A stretch of 64,000 nucleotides of DNA from Acridotheres tristis (GCA_037013685.1 CM072919.1:1117616-1181615), one strand, 5' to 3'; positions 1 through 10,994 are shown, numbered from the stretch's first letter. Made by a program: numbers and translations. Notes: generated by a model from the letters alone, not told the origin.

Positions 1-248
1 CAAAACATTAAAAATCCCCCCCAGAGTGTTTCCCGTGGTGCTGAGGGGGCAGCAGCAGCAGCAGCCTCAGTTCATTCCCAGGTCCTGGAATGCTCAGCCC
101 AGGGTGCAGGGGGGAGATTCCGAATTCTGGCAATACCAATCAAACAGGAGCACGTGCTCAGCCCAGAAACCTCCAAAACGCCGCCCAAAATGAGGCATTT
201 TGCAGGCTGTGCCACTTGCTGAGGCTCATTAGGATCTTATTAATTGTC

Positions 249-485
249 ACAGAGACCCAGAATGGTTTCAGTGGAAGGGACATTAAAGCTCATCCAGTCC
301 CACCCCAATCCTTCCACTGTCCCAGGCTGCTCCACGCCCCATCCAGCCTGGCCTTGGACATTTCCAGGGATCCAGGGGCAGCCACAGCTGCTCTGGGCAC
401 CCTGTGTCCCCTCATAGCCAAGAATTTTTTTCTAATATCTGATCTAAACCCACTCTATCATTCCCCCTTTTCCCATCACTCTGAT
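249..485 (-). mobile_element. CR1 LINE 3' fragment
   Basis: Read on the minus strand this is the 3' part of the CR1 subfamily seen repeatedly in the window. It contains the blocks for CCCAGGCTGCTCC, GGATCCAGGGGCAGCCACAG and CTGCTCTGGGCACC. The 3' terminus (plus-strand CAGAGACCCAGAATGG) is at the left end. The right end keeps the CR1 core (TCTAATATCTGATCTAAACC). It is 5'-truncated, as nearly all CR1 copies are, with no target-site duplication seen. Confidence 0.8.
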
Positions 486-1425
486 TCCTGATGAAGATCC
501 CATCTCCAGCTTCCTTTAATTATTCTCCCTCTTCCTGACTTGTGTTTGCTGGAATTGAGGCACAGAGGAGGCGATCCTGGCTGGCATGGTTGGGTTTCAG
601 TGTTCAGGGATTTATAACGGGAGGGTTCCCCTGCAGGGCTCAGCTCGGGGCTCTGGGGCTCCTTTTGCCCGGGCTGGGCAGGGAGGAGCCACCGCGGCCA
701 CCTGAGAGCGGCTCCGGGTGCTGCCACCTCTTTGTCACTTTTATAACGGGACCACGAGTGCCTGAGGGAAGGAGGGCACAGCCCCGGGCTGGAAATCCGG
801 GATGCAGCCTTTTAGGACGCTATTCCTGCTGTGGAGTTAAATCCAGAGAGGGCTGCAGGGAGCCCATCGCCACTCTGGGGGCTTTGGGAGCTTTTCCCCC
901 CTTGGATTTCGAGCAGGAGGAGAAGCTGTTGCTAGCAGTGCTTTGGGAGCCAGGCTGGAAACTGCAGGGGCTCCCGGAGCTTTGGCAGCAGAGGGGAACA
1001 CCCCGGGGGTTTGCCCAAGGGGAGGGGCTGCCCCGGAGCTGAGGACCCTGTCCCCAAACTCACAGTGACAGGTCACGGCTGGCTGGGCTGGGCGTCCTCT
1101 CTCCCCAGAACCTGAGGAATTCTGCTGGGCAGGTGGGATGAGGGAGTGGGGGGATGCTGAGGAGGGGAAAGCCGGGTGCAGATGGAGCTGCAGAGCAGGG
1201 AGGAAGCTGCTGGCAGTGGCGGAGATGTGCCCTGGGGACGGCACCCACACGTTCCTCATTCTGTGACACAGGGACATGGCACAGACAGGATGTGAAGGGT
1301 GAAGGGTGTCACCACCAGCCCGGTGCTGTGTCCTGCCTGGCAGGTGAGACCTGGGGACACGAGTCCCCTCTGGGCCGTGACACGAGGCAGATGGGCCAGG
1401 GGAGGGGGAGGAAGAGGAGCTCTGG
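486..1425. other. Unique GC-rich intergenic sequence
   Basis: No gene or repeat is recognised. Several overlapping open frames occur on both strands (for example 542-1042 plus and 837-1277 minus), as expected in GC-rich avian DNA. None has recognisable domains or convincing splice context. Confidence 0.6.
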
Positions 1426-1515
1426 CCCTTTAAGAGAATAATTTCGGAGCTGGCCTACTGAGTTATTGATTGGCGCTATGGTAACGTATATTAGATTATG
1501 TATGGCTGGAAATGT
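1426..1515. promoter_or_regulatory. Candidate conserved noncoding element
   Basis: A short AT-rich island in GC-rich surroundings. It carries TTATTGATTGGC (a CUT/PBX-like homeodomain core next to a CCAAT-box complement) and GGTAACGTATATTAGATTATG. The sharp composition change and clustered homeodomain-type cores suggest an enhancer element. Conservation is inferred, not tested. Confidence 0.3.
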
Positions 1516-2334
1516 GTTGTGGACTGGGAGGCTTGTTTGGGAAGCCAGCACTCCTCTTCTTGTAAACCAGCTCCCCGCAGAGGTTTGGGCTGTGCAGGGT
1601 CTGTGGAGTGGCAGCTCCAAAGGAGCTGAGCACAGGCAGCACTCGGTGCACGTCTGGGACCAAGGGATCCTTGGGATTCTCACCCTGGGGGCTCCTCTGG
1701 GGCACAGGGACCCCTGAGGGGTCTGGGTTCAAAAGGTTGTTATCAGATAGTGGGAATACCTGTGGGATTGCTCAGAAGTGGTGAAAGCTCAGAGCAAAAC
1801 CTTTCCTCCCAAAGCAGCCGCAGCAATTCCCAACTCTGGTCTTCCTTGGAAAAGGCAAAGGACCCGGGGAAGGACAAGTCCCATGAAACGGGGCAGGTGA
1901 AGTGTCTGGGTTCACCCCAGGCTCTCCATCTGCCAGGGCTTTGCCTTTGGAGCTGGCCAAACACAGCTTTTCCCTGTGGCTGTGGCACGGGGAGGGCAGG
2001 GGGGCTGTGGGCAGGAGGGGGCCGGGTGGAGGGGTGTGGGTTTGCCAAAATCCTTCTCCAGACAAATGCTGCTGCTCCAGGTCCTTTGGTGAGTCTGAGC
2101 CCTGCAGCTCCATGTCCTGGGTGTGCTCTGGCATTGCAGGGGAGGCTCATTGCAGCCCCACTCAGGGCTTGAACAGACCCTGAGAACAAGGAGAGGAGCT
2201 GGGCTTCGACCAAAACCCCTCTCCAGGAGTGCCAGGAGGGAGCAGCTCCTGGCCGGCAGGTAAAGCTCCCACATCCCACCCAGAGCCCTCTGTGCCCATT
2301 CCCTCACCAGGAACGTGGTAGGATGGGATTTATC
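1516..2334. other. Unique intergenic sequence
   Basis: No gene, repeat or structured element is seen. The open frames here overlap on both strands and lack protein-like features. Confidence 0.55.
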
Positions 2335-2462
2335 CAGTTCCTGCTCATGCCCCTGCCCCTATCCTTGTCCCAGCTCCTGCCCCTGCGCCTCTTCCTGCCC
2401 CTGCCCCTATCCCTGTCCCTGCCCCTGCCCCTGTTCCTGCCCCTGCTCCTGTTCATCCCCAG
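2335..2462. repeat. C/T-rich low-complexity tract (CCTGCCCCTATCC-like)
   Basis: A degenerate tandem of CCTGCC, CCTATCC and CCTGTTCC blocks lying immediately left of the 19-bp minisatellite. It is strongly strand-asymmetric, C/T on plus. Open frames through it are proline/cysteine-rich artefacts. Confidence 0.8.
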
Positions 2463-2491
2463 GAGAGCCCGGAGCCGTGGGAACCCCGGCA

Positions 2492-2690
2492 CTCCTCGGG
2501 GGGATGAAGGCTCCTCGGGGGGATGAAGGCTCCTCGGGGGGGATGAAGGCTCCTCGGGGGGATGAAGGCTCCTCGGGATGATGAAGGCTCCTCGGAGGGA
2601 TGAAGGCTCCTCGGGATGATGAAGGCTCCTCGGGGGGATGAAGGCTCCTCGGAGGGATGAAGGCTCCTCGGGGGGATGAAGGCTCCTCGT
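2492..2690. repeat. 19-bp minisatellite, about 10 copies
   Basis: Tandem units of the form CTCCTCGGGGGGATGAAGG (19 bp, one unit of 20) run about ten times. Variant units replace the G-run with GGGATG or GGAGGG, giving a pattern of alternating unit types. Every unit retains a CpG. Periodic frames on both strands (EGSSGG-like on plus, HPPEEPSS-like on minus) are products of the repeat. Confidence 0.93.
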
Positions 2691-2699
2691 GGATCCTGG

Positions 2700-4061
2700 T
2701 CTCTCTCCGGCGCTGTCGGAGGCAGTGGAGCGCGGCCGGGGCATTGTGCCGGAGTAATTGGGCTTGGAAAATGAGAGACTTCGGGATCGTTTAGAGGTGT
2801 GGAGGGAGGGGAAGGTGATGGGGAGGCAGCTGCTGGAGGGGCTGAGGGAAGCAGGGTCAGGCCAGGGAAGGTCACAAGCTGCCAGAAGGGGGTGGGATGT
2901 ACTTCGGGGTGTCCCTACAGCAGCCTTGGTGGGAGCTGTGCCTGCTCCCTGCTCTGCTCTTTTCCCTGCCAGTTTGCCCTGGAGCCACTATGGATCCTGC
3001 TGCTGCTGGATCCGGGGGAGCAGCTGCCCCATGAGGGGCCCTGACAGGGTGGGGGTCCCCAAACTCCCCCACTGGGACCAATGGTGCCGTGCTTGGGGTC
3101 AGAGCAGCAAAACCAGGCAGGACTGGGATGAACTGGGGACAGGGAGCCGAGGGAAGGGGACCGGACCCATGAGCAACGCTGGGCCAGTGGAGACTGCTTG
3201 GAGGTGGGACAAGGGAACCTGGGGGAGAAAACAAGGTTGTTGGTGGCACCTTGCAGGGCTTCCTTTACTTCTGTCCCCAGTGCTCACAGCTGGAGATTGG
3301 ACTGAGATGGGACCTCTGGGACCCACCAGGGTTGGAGATGCTGCACTCCAGGCCCTTCTCAGCCCCTGCTCCACTGCCAAACACTCCATCCTCTCCTCCA
3401 TCCTCTCCTCCCTCACTTTCCCGTTTATTTTTACCTTCCTCCTCCCAGTGTAAGATAAAATCCTATTGATCCCACAGCCAGATGCTGTGTGTGATGGGAG
3501 AGGAATGGATCCTGTCCTTGATGGGAGGGAGGGACCCCGAAATGTCATCGGTTGAAGCACCTGTGCCACCTGCAGCTGGGATGGCCAGCAGCACCTCCAG
3601 CTCTCTGTGGGACAGCAGGGATGGCCTTGGGGCAGAGCCATGGAGCTGCAGGGCTGAGGTGCTGGGAGTCCTGAGCTGCTCCAGGACAGACATTGCCTGT
3701 GGCCAGGCTGGGGATTGGATTTTAAAGCCTCAGGCCCTCAATTCTGGGAGTCTTTCAAGTGCATTTCTGGTTTTCCAAGTAGTTGCTTGAAAGTCTCAAA
3801 ACTCTGGGGAAGCCCCTCTGGGTTCTGGGAGCTGTGCTGAGTCCTGGGTACCACAACCACAGCAGTGCCAGGTGTGGGAAACCCCCAGGGCCCAGCTTCT
3901 CACCAGGCTGGGGGCTCAGTGAGCCTCTCTGACCTCCAGACAAAGTGGAAATCCCTGCTTGTCTCCCCTTTCTTTTCCTTTCACTTTTTCATGTGTTCTT
4001 GTTCTTGAGTCCTGGCCGGCTCCAAAGGCTGAAAGAGAATGAAAATAAATTGTTGCAGCTT
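2700..4061. other. Unique intergenic sequence
   Basis: No repeat or gene is recognised. One TATTGAT site lies at 3464-3470 in a small AT-rich patch (about 3415-3475). The rest is GC-rich with overlapping chance open frames. Confidence 0.55.
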
Positions 4062-4470
4062 TGCTCTGGAGCCAGGCTGGGAGAGCTGGGGGTGCTCACC
4101 TGGAGAGGAGAAGGATCCAGGGAGAGCTGAGAGCCCCTTGCAGGGCCTAAAGGGGCTCCAGGAGAGCTGGAGAGGGACTGGGGACAAGGGATGGAGGGAC
4201 AGGACACAGGGAATGGCTTCCACTGCCAGAGGGCAGGGCTGGATGGGATATTGGGAAGGAATTGTTCCCTGGGAGGGTGGGCAGGCCCTGGCACAGGGTG
4301 CCCAGAGCAGCTGTGGCTGCCCCTGGATCCCTGGCAGTGTCCCAGGCCAGGTTGGACATTGGGATTGGAGCAGCCTGGGACAGTGGAAGGTGTCCCTGCC
4401 ATGTCAGGAGTACAATGAGATGAAGTTTAAGCTCCCTTATGCCCCAAATCATTCTGGCATTCTATGAAAA
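4062..4470 (+). mobile_element. CR1 LINE 3' fragment (young songbird-type subfamily)
   Basis: Runs from the CR1 segment GAGCTGGGGGTGCTCACCTG through GGACAGGACACAGGGAATGG and CAGCCTGGGACAGTGGAAGG to the terminal CCAAATCATTCTGGCATTCT. It is highly similar, as the reverse complement, to the copies at 14845, 28307 and 41697, and in the same orientation to 55268. It is 5'-truncated and noncoding. Confidence 0.92.
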
Positions 4471-4895
4471 TAGAAAATGACACCGAATGACAAAAATCCC
4501 ATCCATGTTCCCGGGTGACTGCACACAAATGCTCTACCTTAAATCCCTGCAGGTCCTGGGAAATGGCTGTGGTTTGGGCAGGGGATTTTTGGTTGTGTTG
4601 GTTTGATTTTCCCTTCCAGGTGTCTTGAACTGCTGCAGGGAAGGATGCCCAGGGCCAGGGCCAGGAGTGGGGCTGGCCCTGCCAGAGCCCCTCTGAGGGC
4701 AGCAGGTGCTGCTTGGGCTGGGGAGACGAGAGGAGAGAATTGCACTGGGTAGTGGATGGAGGGAGGAGACAGCTCTTGGCTGCCCAGCACAGCTGGGATG
4801 TGCAGCCTGGAGCTCTCCCAGTCAATGGAGCCAACGCTCCTGGACACCCTTGGACCTATTTAAGGAGTCTGGCTGCCTGGGAGAAGCTGCTAGAA
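4471..4895. other. Unique intergenic sequence left of the pentanucleotide array
   Basis: No gene or repeat recognised. The sequence enters the (CTTCC)n tract abruptly at 4896. Confidence 0.5.
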
Positions 4896-5110
4896 CTTCC
4901 CTTCCCTTCCCTTCCCTTCCCTTCCCTTCCCTTCCCTTCCCTTCCCTTCCCTTCCCTTCCCTTCCCTTCCCTTCCCTTCCCTTCCCTTCCCTTCCCTTCC
5001 CTTCCCTTCCCTTCCCTTCCCTTCCCTTCCCTTCCCTTCCCTTCCCTTCCCTTCCCTTCCCTTCCCTTCCCTTCCCTTCCCTTCCCTTCCCTTCCCTTCC
5101 CCTCCCCTCC
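4896..5110. repeat. Perfect (CTTCC)41 microsatellite
   Basis: Positions 4896-5100 are 205 bases of uninterrupted CTTCC, exactly 41 units, followed by two CCTCC-like units. The plus strand is pure pyrimidine and the minus strand pure purine. The minus strand reads GGGAA repeatedly and so offers G-quadruplex runs with two-base loops. All six frames are open through it, giving periodic LPFPS and EGKGR artefacts. Confidence 0.98.
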
Positions 5111-5988
5111 ACCTTGGGGACATGCCAACCTTGCCCTGATGTCCCCAAGGGTGCAGCCCTGCTCTGTTCCCCCTGGGCCAGTGACAGCTGCCTCATCCTG
5201 CCTTAGCTCCAGTCCCTGGAGTGTCACAGGAGTGTCCCTGCTCAGTGTCCCTGAGCTGGAGGCTCCATCCGGGTCAGTGCCATGGTCACAGCTCTGGGAC
5301 CCACTCCAGGGGCTGGGACACCCCAGCAGGGACAGGAGGGACCTTGCTGGTGACCCTCCCCATGGCAGAGGTGACCAAGGCCTGGGACCACTGGGGTTAA
5401 TCCTCCCTGAGGGTCTTCTGGAAGGGAGAGGAGCCTGGGACCAGCCAGGTCTGAGTGCTGGGGACACGGGACACACAGAGGCCACCAGTGCAGTGAGCGT
5501 GCTGGCCTCAGGCACGGCAGGGAGGGTGATCCTGGGACAACTCTGGATCCGCCCGGCTTCAGGGATCTCTGAAGAAGCTGCTCTTTTTTAACCTCTTTAG
5601 TTTTCCCTCCTTTATTTCTCTTTCCCCCTTTTTTTTTCCTCTTCCCCCTTTTTTTGCTTGCTTTTTCACTTCTGGCATTCCTGAGAGGAGCTGGCAGTTC
5701 CAGACCCATCTGGACATCAGGGAAAACAAATGGGCAGGAGGGGAGAGGGAGAAGCCGTGGTCAGGCTGCGTTTGTCAGCTCCATATTGGCATGTGGGCCA
5801 TCCCTCAGCAGCCCTGTTAGCCCCGGGGACAGGAACAGGGAATGCCGGCAGGGAGGAGAGCAGAGAGGAACAGGAGAGGGAAGGAGAGGGACAGGGTGAC
5901 GTGGGGACATCCCTGTATGGGGCTGAGGTGCCACGGGGAGGGCAGGGTCTGTCCCTTGGGAGCAGAGCCTTGTGCTGGGGGGTTCCAA
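5111..5988. other. Intergenic sequence with a polypyrimidine patch
   Basis: No gene recognised. A T/C-rich low-complexity stretch runs at about 5580-5665 (TTTCCTCTTCCCCC-like). The remainder is unique GC-rich sequence between two large simple-sequence arrays. Confidence 0.55.
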
Positions 5989-7018
5989 CCATCCATCCAC
6001 CCATCCATCCATCCATCCATCCATCCATCCATCCACCCATCCATCATCCATCCATCCATCCATCCATCCATCCATCCACCCATCCATCCATCCATCCATC
6101 CATCCATCCATCATCCATCCATCCACCCATCCATCCATCCATCCATCCATCATCCATCCATCCATCCATCCATCCATCCATCCCCCCACCCATCCATCCA
6201 TCCACCCATCCATCCATCCATCCATCCATCATCCATCCATCCATCCATCCATCCATCCATCATCCATCCATCCACCCATCCATCCATCCATCCATCCATC
6301 ATCCATCCATCCATCCATCATCCATCCATCATCCATCCATCATCCATCCATCATCCATCATCCATCCATCATCCATCCATCATCCATCCATCCATCATCC
6401 ATCATCCATCATCCATCCATCCATCCATCATCCATCATCCATCCATCCATCCATCATCCATCCATCCATCCCCCCACCCATCCATCCATCCACCCATCCA
6501 TCCATCCATCCATCCACCCATCCATCCATCCACCCATCCATCCATCCATCATCCATCCATCATCCATCCATCATCCATCATCCATCATCCATCCATCCAT
6601 CCATCATCCATCATCCATCCATCCATCCATCATCCATCCACCCATCCATCCATCCACCCATCCATCCATCCACCCATCCATCCATCCACCCATCCATCCA
6701 TCCATCCATCATCCATCCATCATCCATCCATCATCCATCCATCCATCCATCATCCATCCATCCATCATCCATCCATCATCCATCCACCCATCCATCCATC
6801 ATCCATCATCCATCCATCCATCATCCATCCATCCATCCATCCATCCATCATCCATCCATCCATCCATCCATCCATCCATCCATCATCCATCCATCCATCC
6901 ATCCATCCATCCATCATCCATCCATCATCCATCCATCCATCCATCCATCCATCCATCCATCCACCCATCCATCCATCCATCCATCCCCCCATCCATCCCC
7001 ATCCATCCCACATCCCCC
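5989..7018. repeat. (ATCC)n array, about 1 kb, with ATC and ACCC variants
   Basis: About 1,030 bases of CATCCATC tetranucleotide repeat. It is punctuated by 3-base slips (ATCATCC) and CACCC variants that form a bar-code-like pattern. A block with a C6 run followed by ACCCATCC occurs at 6182 and again at 6470, 288 bases (72 units) apart, suggesting internal segmental duplication. All plus frames are open (HPSI/HPPI repeats) and the minus frames read MDGW repeats; none is a gene. Confidence 0.98.
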
Positions 7019-7354
7019 ATGGTTCTGTGTGGGTCCTGCCCAGGCTGGAGAGGATGGAAGCGAGAGCATTTCTGCAATGCTGGGAATGTGGCAGCAGTGC
7101 CCTGCACCCAGAGCTGGTGGCACTGGGGTGGCTGTGTTGGGACTTGCAGCAGGTGCCAGCAGGGCTGATCCCAGGTGCTACAACAAGACAGGGGTGACAG
7201 TCCTGCTGGCTCCTCACGCCATGGAGCAGAGCCAGGGATGCCACCAAGCTGCCCTTGGTGGCATAAATGGAAAGAGAGCAGGAGGAGGGAGGGGCTGTGG
7301 GTGCAGGGGTGTCCCATCGGTGTCTGTCCAGATTTTCCATCCCTAGAAGTACAC

Positions 7355-7482
7355 AGGGCCAGGCTGGATGGAGCTTTGAGCATCTTGGTCTAGTAGTTCT
7401 CCTTTCCCATGACAGGGGGCATTTAACATGAGCTTTAAGGTCTCTTCCAGCCTAAATCATTCTGGGATTCTGTGATTTTCAG
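7355..7482 (+). mobile_element. CR1 LINE 3' end
   Basis: Matches the CR1 terminus: GGCCAGGCTGGATGGAGC, then TTGGTCTAGTAG, CATGACAGGGGGCA, GAGCTTTAAGGTCTCTTCC, and a final CATTCTGGGATTCTGTGATT. An older, more diverged copy than the young subfamily. Unique sequence of about 330 bases separates it from the ATCC array. Confidence 0.88.
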
Positions 7483-7914
7483 CCCAGGAGTGAGGAGGAG
7501 GATGGGGGATGCCTACTGAGCATCCAGCCTTCCTGGGAGCAGGCTGCTCTGTCCTGGGGCTCTTCTCTCACCAAGGAGAGGGGGACAAACCCTCCCCTCT
7601 CACTGGAGCCATTGTCCCCCTGCTCTGCAGTTCGGGGACAAACACAGGGGAGGTGACACAAGAGCAATGGGGATTTTAAGTCCTTTGTTTTTAAGTGCTC
7701 CTGCAGGTCACCCATGGCTGCACAGGCTCGATGTCCCCAAGGTGGGCACAGACCTGCACCCAAGAGACTCCGAGGAGCCCCATCCTCCCAGCACTCCTTG
7801 GCACAGCTCCAGCTCCCCTCTGCTGATCCCCTCATTAGCTGCAACACACAAAGTGTTTTGAAACCTTTGCAGAGGGGTCTCTGTCCCCCCCTCCCCTCCC
7901 ACTGCCTCGGCCAC
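7483..7914. other. Unique intergenic sequence
   Basis: No gene or repeat recognised. Antiparallel open frames (7479-7847 minus, 7667-7935 plus) show no domain. Confidence 0.5.
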
Positions 7915-8060
7915 TTTTCCCGTCACGCTCATTAGAGCCCTGAGTATCAATCAGGGGGAGATGAAAGCCAGCTGGGGATACATTACAACACCTTGGGAAG
8001 GGATGAAAGCGCCTCTTTAGTCCTAACAAACCTCTCGAAGCCCCATTGCATATGGATGTG
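7915..8060. promoter_or_regulatory. Candidate conserved noncoding element
   Basis: Contains CTCATTAGAGCC, ATCAATCA at 7946-7953 (a PBX-type homeodomain core), GATACATTACAACACC and CCATTGCATATGG (an E-box plus a POU-like core). The clustering and sharp edges suggest a regulatory element; untested. Confidence 0.3.
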
Positions 8061-8394
8061 AGCCTGGTGCTCTCTCTGCCTTTCATCTCAGTTTTTGCCT
8101 TTTGGGCTCTTTGGCTTCTGCCCCCACAGCAGCGACCCAGTGACATCACGAGTGTGACCAGCATGTGGCCTGAGGACTCTGGCATGGGTGGCACAGCCTG
8201 CTGGACACACCAAAAAGATTATTAGAGGTCTCACTTTGCCCATTTGTCCCCTCTGATATCTGATGGCTGGGAGGATGACCCAAAACATCCCCAGCAGAAG
8301 GAGTTTCCGTGGACGCCTCCGGGTGAACATCGGTCCCATCCCAGCTCTGGGATGGAGGGAGGGGGGCAGGATCAGGCCCTTGCCACGCTGCTTT

Positions 8395-8590
8395 GCAATG
8401 GATTTTAAATTTAGAAATTGTTCAGATTGGTACTTTGGAAAAAAAAATCCATGGGGCATTAAATATTTACAGAAAATCAGCAGCTGCGTAAATAATAGAA
8501 AAATCCAATATTCGGCGAGTGGACCGGTTTTCAATAAATTTGAAAATTTTATGATATTGTTATTATTATTTATTGCCTATTTTATTTGCC
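8395..8590. promoter_or_regulatory. AT-rich candidate noncoding element
   Basis: An AT-dominated 195-base island in GC-rich DNA. It includes TTTTAAATTTAGAAATTG, a CATTAAATATTTACAG block, GCAGCTGCGTAAATAATAG (E-box CAGCTG) and a TATTATTATTTATTGCC run. The open frame across it (8263-8715 plus) has a hydrophobic patch but no recognisable fold and is probably chance. Confidence 0.35.
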
Positions 8591-8854
8591 GGTGTCTCTC
8601 CTCGCAGGCTGCATGGATCTGGGTGTTTGACCACCTCGTGCCAGGCCAGAGGTCAAACTCCTCCCGCCCAGAGCTCTGCCTGCTGAGCCCATCCTGCTGC
8701 ACTGATGGGATGTGAGCAGCAGGCAGGGACAGGAGCCCTCTGCCACTCCCTGCCCGGGTGATGCCACCCTGGCACGGCCCCACAGTGTCACAGGGGGTCC
8801 CACAGGGAGCCCCATGGGAGCAGAGGGCTGTGGAGGGTGACGGCGACATAGCAC

Positions 8855-9035
8855 CTCCTCTAATGGGATACTCTCCACAAGTAATTAAGCTCCGGCTAAT
8901 GCTAACCGTAATGTGATGTATGTATGCCTTTAACTAATCATTTATTAGCCTCGTTGATGGTTTGTCAATATTAATTCATTTATTTAAACAACTCCGAGCT
9001 GTAATGAAGATGTTTGCTTTAAGGGGGGAAAAAAA
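8855..9035. promoter_or_regulatory. Candidate conserved noncoding element (homeodomain cores)
   Basis: Dense in TAAT-type cores: CCTCTAATGGG, AAGTAATTAAGC, GGCTAATGC, ACTAATCATTTATTAGCC, ATTAATTCATTT. It also has ATGTGATGTATGTATGCC and GTTTGTCAAT. It stands out from flanking GC-rich sequence. One of the stronger enhancer-like islands in the left part of the window; conservation is inferred only. Confidence 0.4.
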
Positions 9036-9339
9036 AAGAGATGGAGCTGCCAGGAGATTTTTTTGTTGACTCGATGTGTGTCGCCCTGCCCCGGGGCTCG
9101 CCAGGACGAGGAGCTGCTGCCACTGCTCAGCCCGGGGCTGGTGGCCTGGCCTGGCTCGGGTGGGGAGCTGCCACTGCTGAACTGGGAAGCAGGGGGAGCA
9201 CAGGGAGCTCCAGGCTCCCACACCAGCCAGGGCAGCGGGATCAGGCCCTGCTCCCTGCCCTGGGGCAGTGGGAGCATCCCGGGGGATGTGGGGCTCTGGC
9301 ACATCCCAGCTGTGCCAGCTCACACAGGAGCAGCTTCAG

Positions 9340-9640
9340 CACCGAGCAAATCCACCAGAGAAACTTGGGAAGAATTTCCCTTGGTTTGACCTTAAAACGT
9401 TCGAGCTGTGCCTCACAGGCTGAAATCAAACCCAAACGTGCTGCCTGGCCCAGAACTATCGGTTTTTGCTTGACTTTCGATTTGTTAATGATTTCGGACC
9501 AGTTTTCATTTCAAATCAAAGTACTTCTATTTATTTTTTTTCTGGAGCTGGGGAGTGGGAAACTGCCGATAAACTGAAAAAAAAGTACTTTTGGTCCAGT
9601 TTGATAAGCTCAGTTTGATCAGATTTGGTCCTTGTTCTGT
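9340..9640. promoter_or_regulatory. Candidate noncoding element with repeated AAGTACTT palindrome
   Basis: AT-rich and includes TGACCTTAAAACGTTCG and TTGTTAATGATTTCGG. The palindrome AAGTACTT occurs twice about 70 bases apart, each near a CCAGTTT motif. The two halves resemble each other locally, so a small duplication is possible. No coding content. Confidence 0.3.
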
Positions 9641-9784
9641 GCTCTCTGCGTGTTGCAGCAGGTGGGATGCAGGAGCAGGGAATGTCATGGGAAGCATCCC
9701 AGGGCAGAGGGGTCCTGGCCTGGCTCTGAGCTGAGCAGATCCTGAAGTGGAGCCTCTGGCCAGGCATTGGATCAGCTGTTCCAG

Positions 9785-9905
9785 CTCTCCTTGGCAGCTT
9801 CTTAATATCAACTAGATCACCGTATTAAAGTTAACTTTCTCTTAAATAGGCTTAATTAGCGTCCTTCAGACAAACATAAATTAATCCTGGGTTGCTCAGG
9901 AGGAT
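9785..9905. promoter_or_regulatory. Candidate noncoding element
   Basis: A small AT-rich island with CTTAATATCAACTAGATC, GTTAACTTTC (a GTTAAC core), GGCTTAATTAGCG and ATAAATTAATCC. Flanks are GC-rich and featureless. Confidence 0.28.
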
Positions 9906-10084
9906 GTGGAATTTCCCCTTGATCGATTGCCAGTCCTGGCTGGAGACAGACTCCTTGGAAAGCCAGGGCTGGTGTTCAGCATCCCTAAGGCTGCACCTGG
10001 AGCTGTGGGCTGGCAGCTCCTTGTGTCCTGCCCCAGGCTGTGAGCAGACACCTGGTTCTGGATGTCACCCCTGCCATGGGGGAC

Positions 10085-10994
10085 CGTGTGTGACCATTCA
10101 CTGCCCTGCAGGACAATGAATGACCGTGCACAAGCACACCTGAGCATTCCTGACCATTCCTCATCACCCATGACCACACACACAAGCCAGTATCACCATG
10201 TGTGACCACTCACCATCGTGTGTGACCTTGTACAACCACAGGTGACCATGCACGACCATTCACCACCACACATAACCATGTACAACCAAATACTACCACG
10301 TACAACCAAATATTACCATGTACAACTGTGCATGACCTCACATGACCACTTGCCACCATGGCTGACCATGTACAACCACAGATGACCACACACGACCATT
10401 CACCACCATCCATGACCACGCACAGCCACTCGCCACCATCTGTGACCACACACAACCCTATATTATCATGAATGACCACACAGGACCACTCACCACCACG
10501 GATGACCATGCACAACCTTTCCCCAACCACCCATGACCATGTGCAACCATGAATGACCATGTACAATCATTCCTCACCACCCCTGACCACACAAATCCAC
10601 ACACAACGTGGTACAACCAATTATTACCCTGAACAACCATGCACAACCACACACAACCACTTGGCACCGTGGATGACCATGTACAACCATGGATGACCAT
10701 GCATGACCCTTCACCACCATCTGTGACCACACAAAACCACACATGATCACAGACATCTCTATATTCCCATGCACAACTCTGTGTGACCACACACAACCAC
10801 TCCCTACCATCCATGAGAGTGCACAACCACTCACCACCATCTGTGACCACACACAACTACATGTGACCACACATGACCACACTGAACCCCGTAGTACCAC
10901 GTGTGGCCACTCACTATCTTATATGACCATGAACAATCGTGGATGATCACACACAATCACTCACCACCATCCATGACCACACACAGCCATGCAT
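10085..10994. repeat. Degenerate 10-bp minisatellite (GACCANNNAN type)
   Basis: About 900 bases of diverged roughly 10-bp units such as GACCATGTAC, AACCACAGAT, GACCACACAC and CACCATCCAT. Longer blocks (CACCATCTGTGACCACACA) recur, indicating higher-order copies of about 50 bases or more. The array resumes at 11371 and 12006 after two LTR insertions. The minus-strand valine/tryptophan-rich frames are repeat artefacts. Confidence 0.92.

Noticed and set aside
4706..5591. Open frames with LPFPS or EGKGR repeats
   Set aside because: Produced by the (CTTCC)41 tract, which is free of stops in every frame.
5989..7018. CRISPR-like repeat-spacer structure
   Set aside because: The array is a eukaryotic tetranucleotide repeat with no unique spacers.
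5730..7346. Long plus-strand open frames (up to 538 codons) of HPSI/HPPI repeats and minus MDGW repeats
   Set aside because: They are translations of the (ATCC)n array; all phases stay open because the unit lacks stops. The 39.2-kb array gives the mirror result.
10210..10900. Valine/tryptophan-rich minus-strand frames
   Set aside because: Translations of the degenerate GACCA minisatellite.
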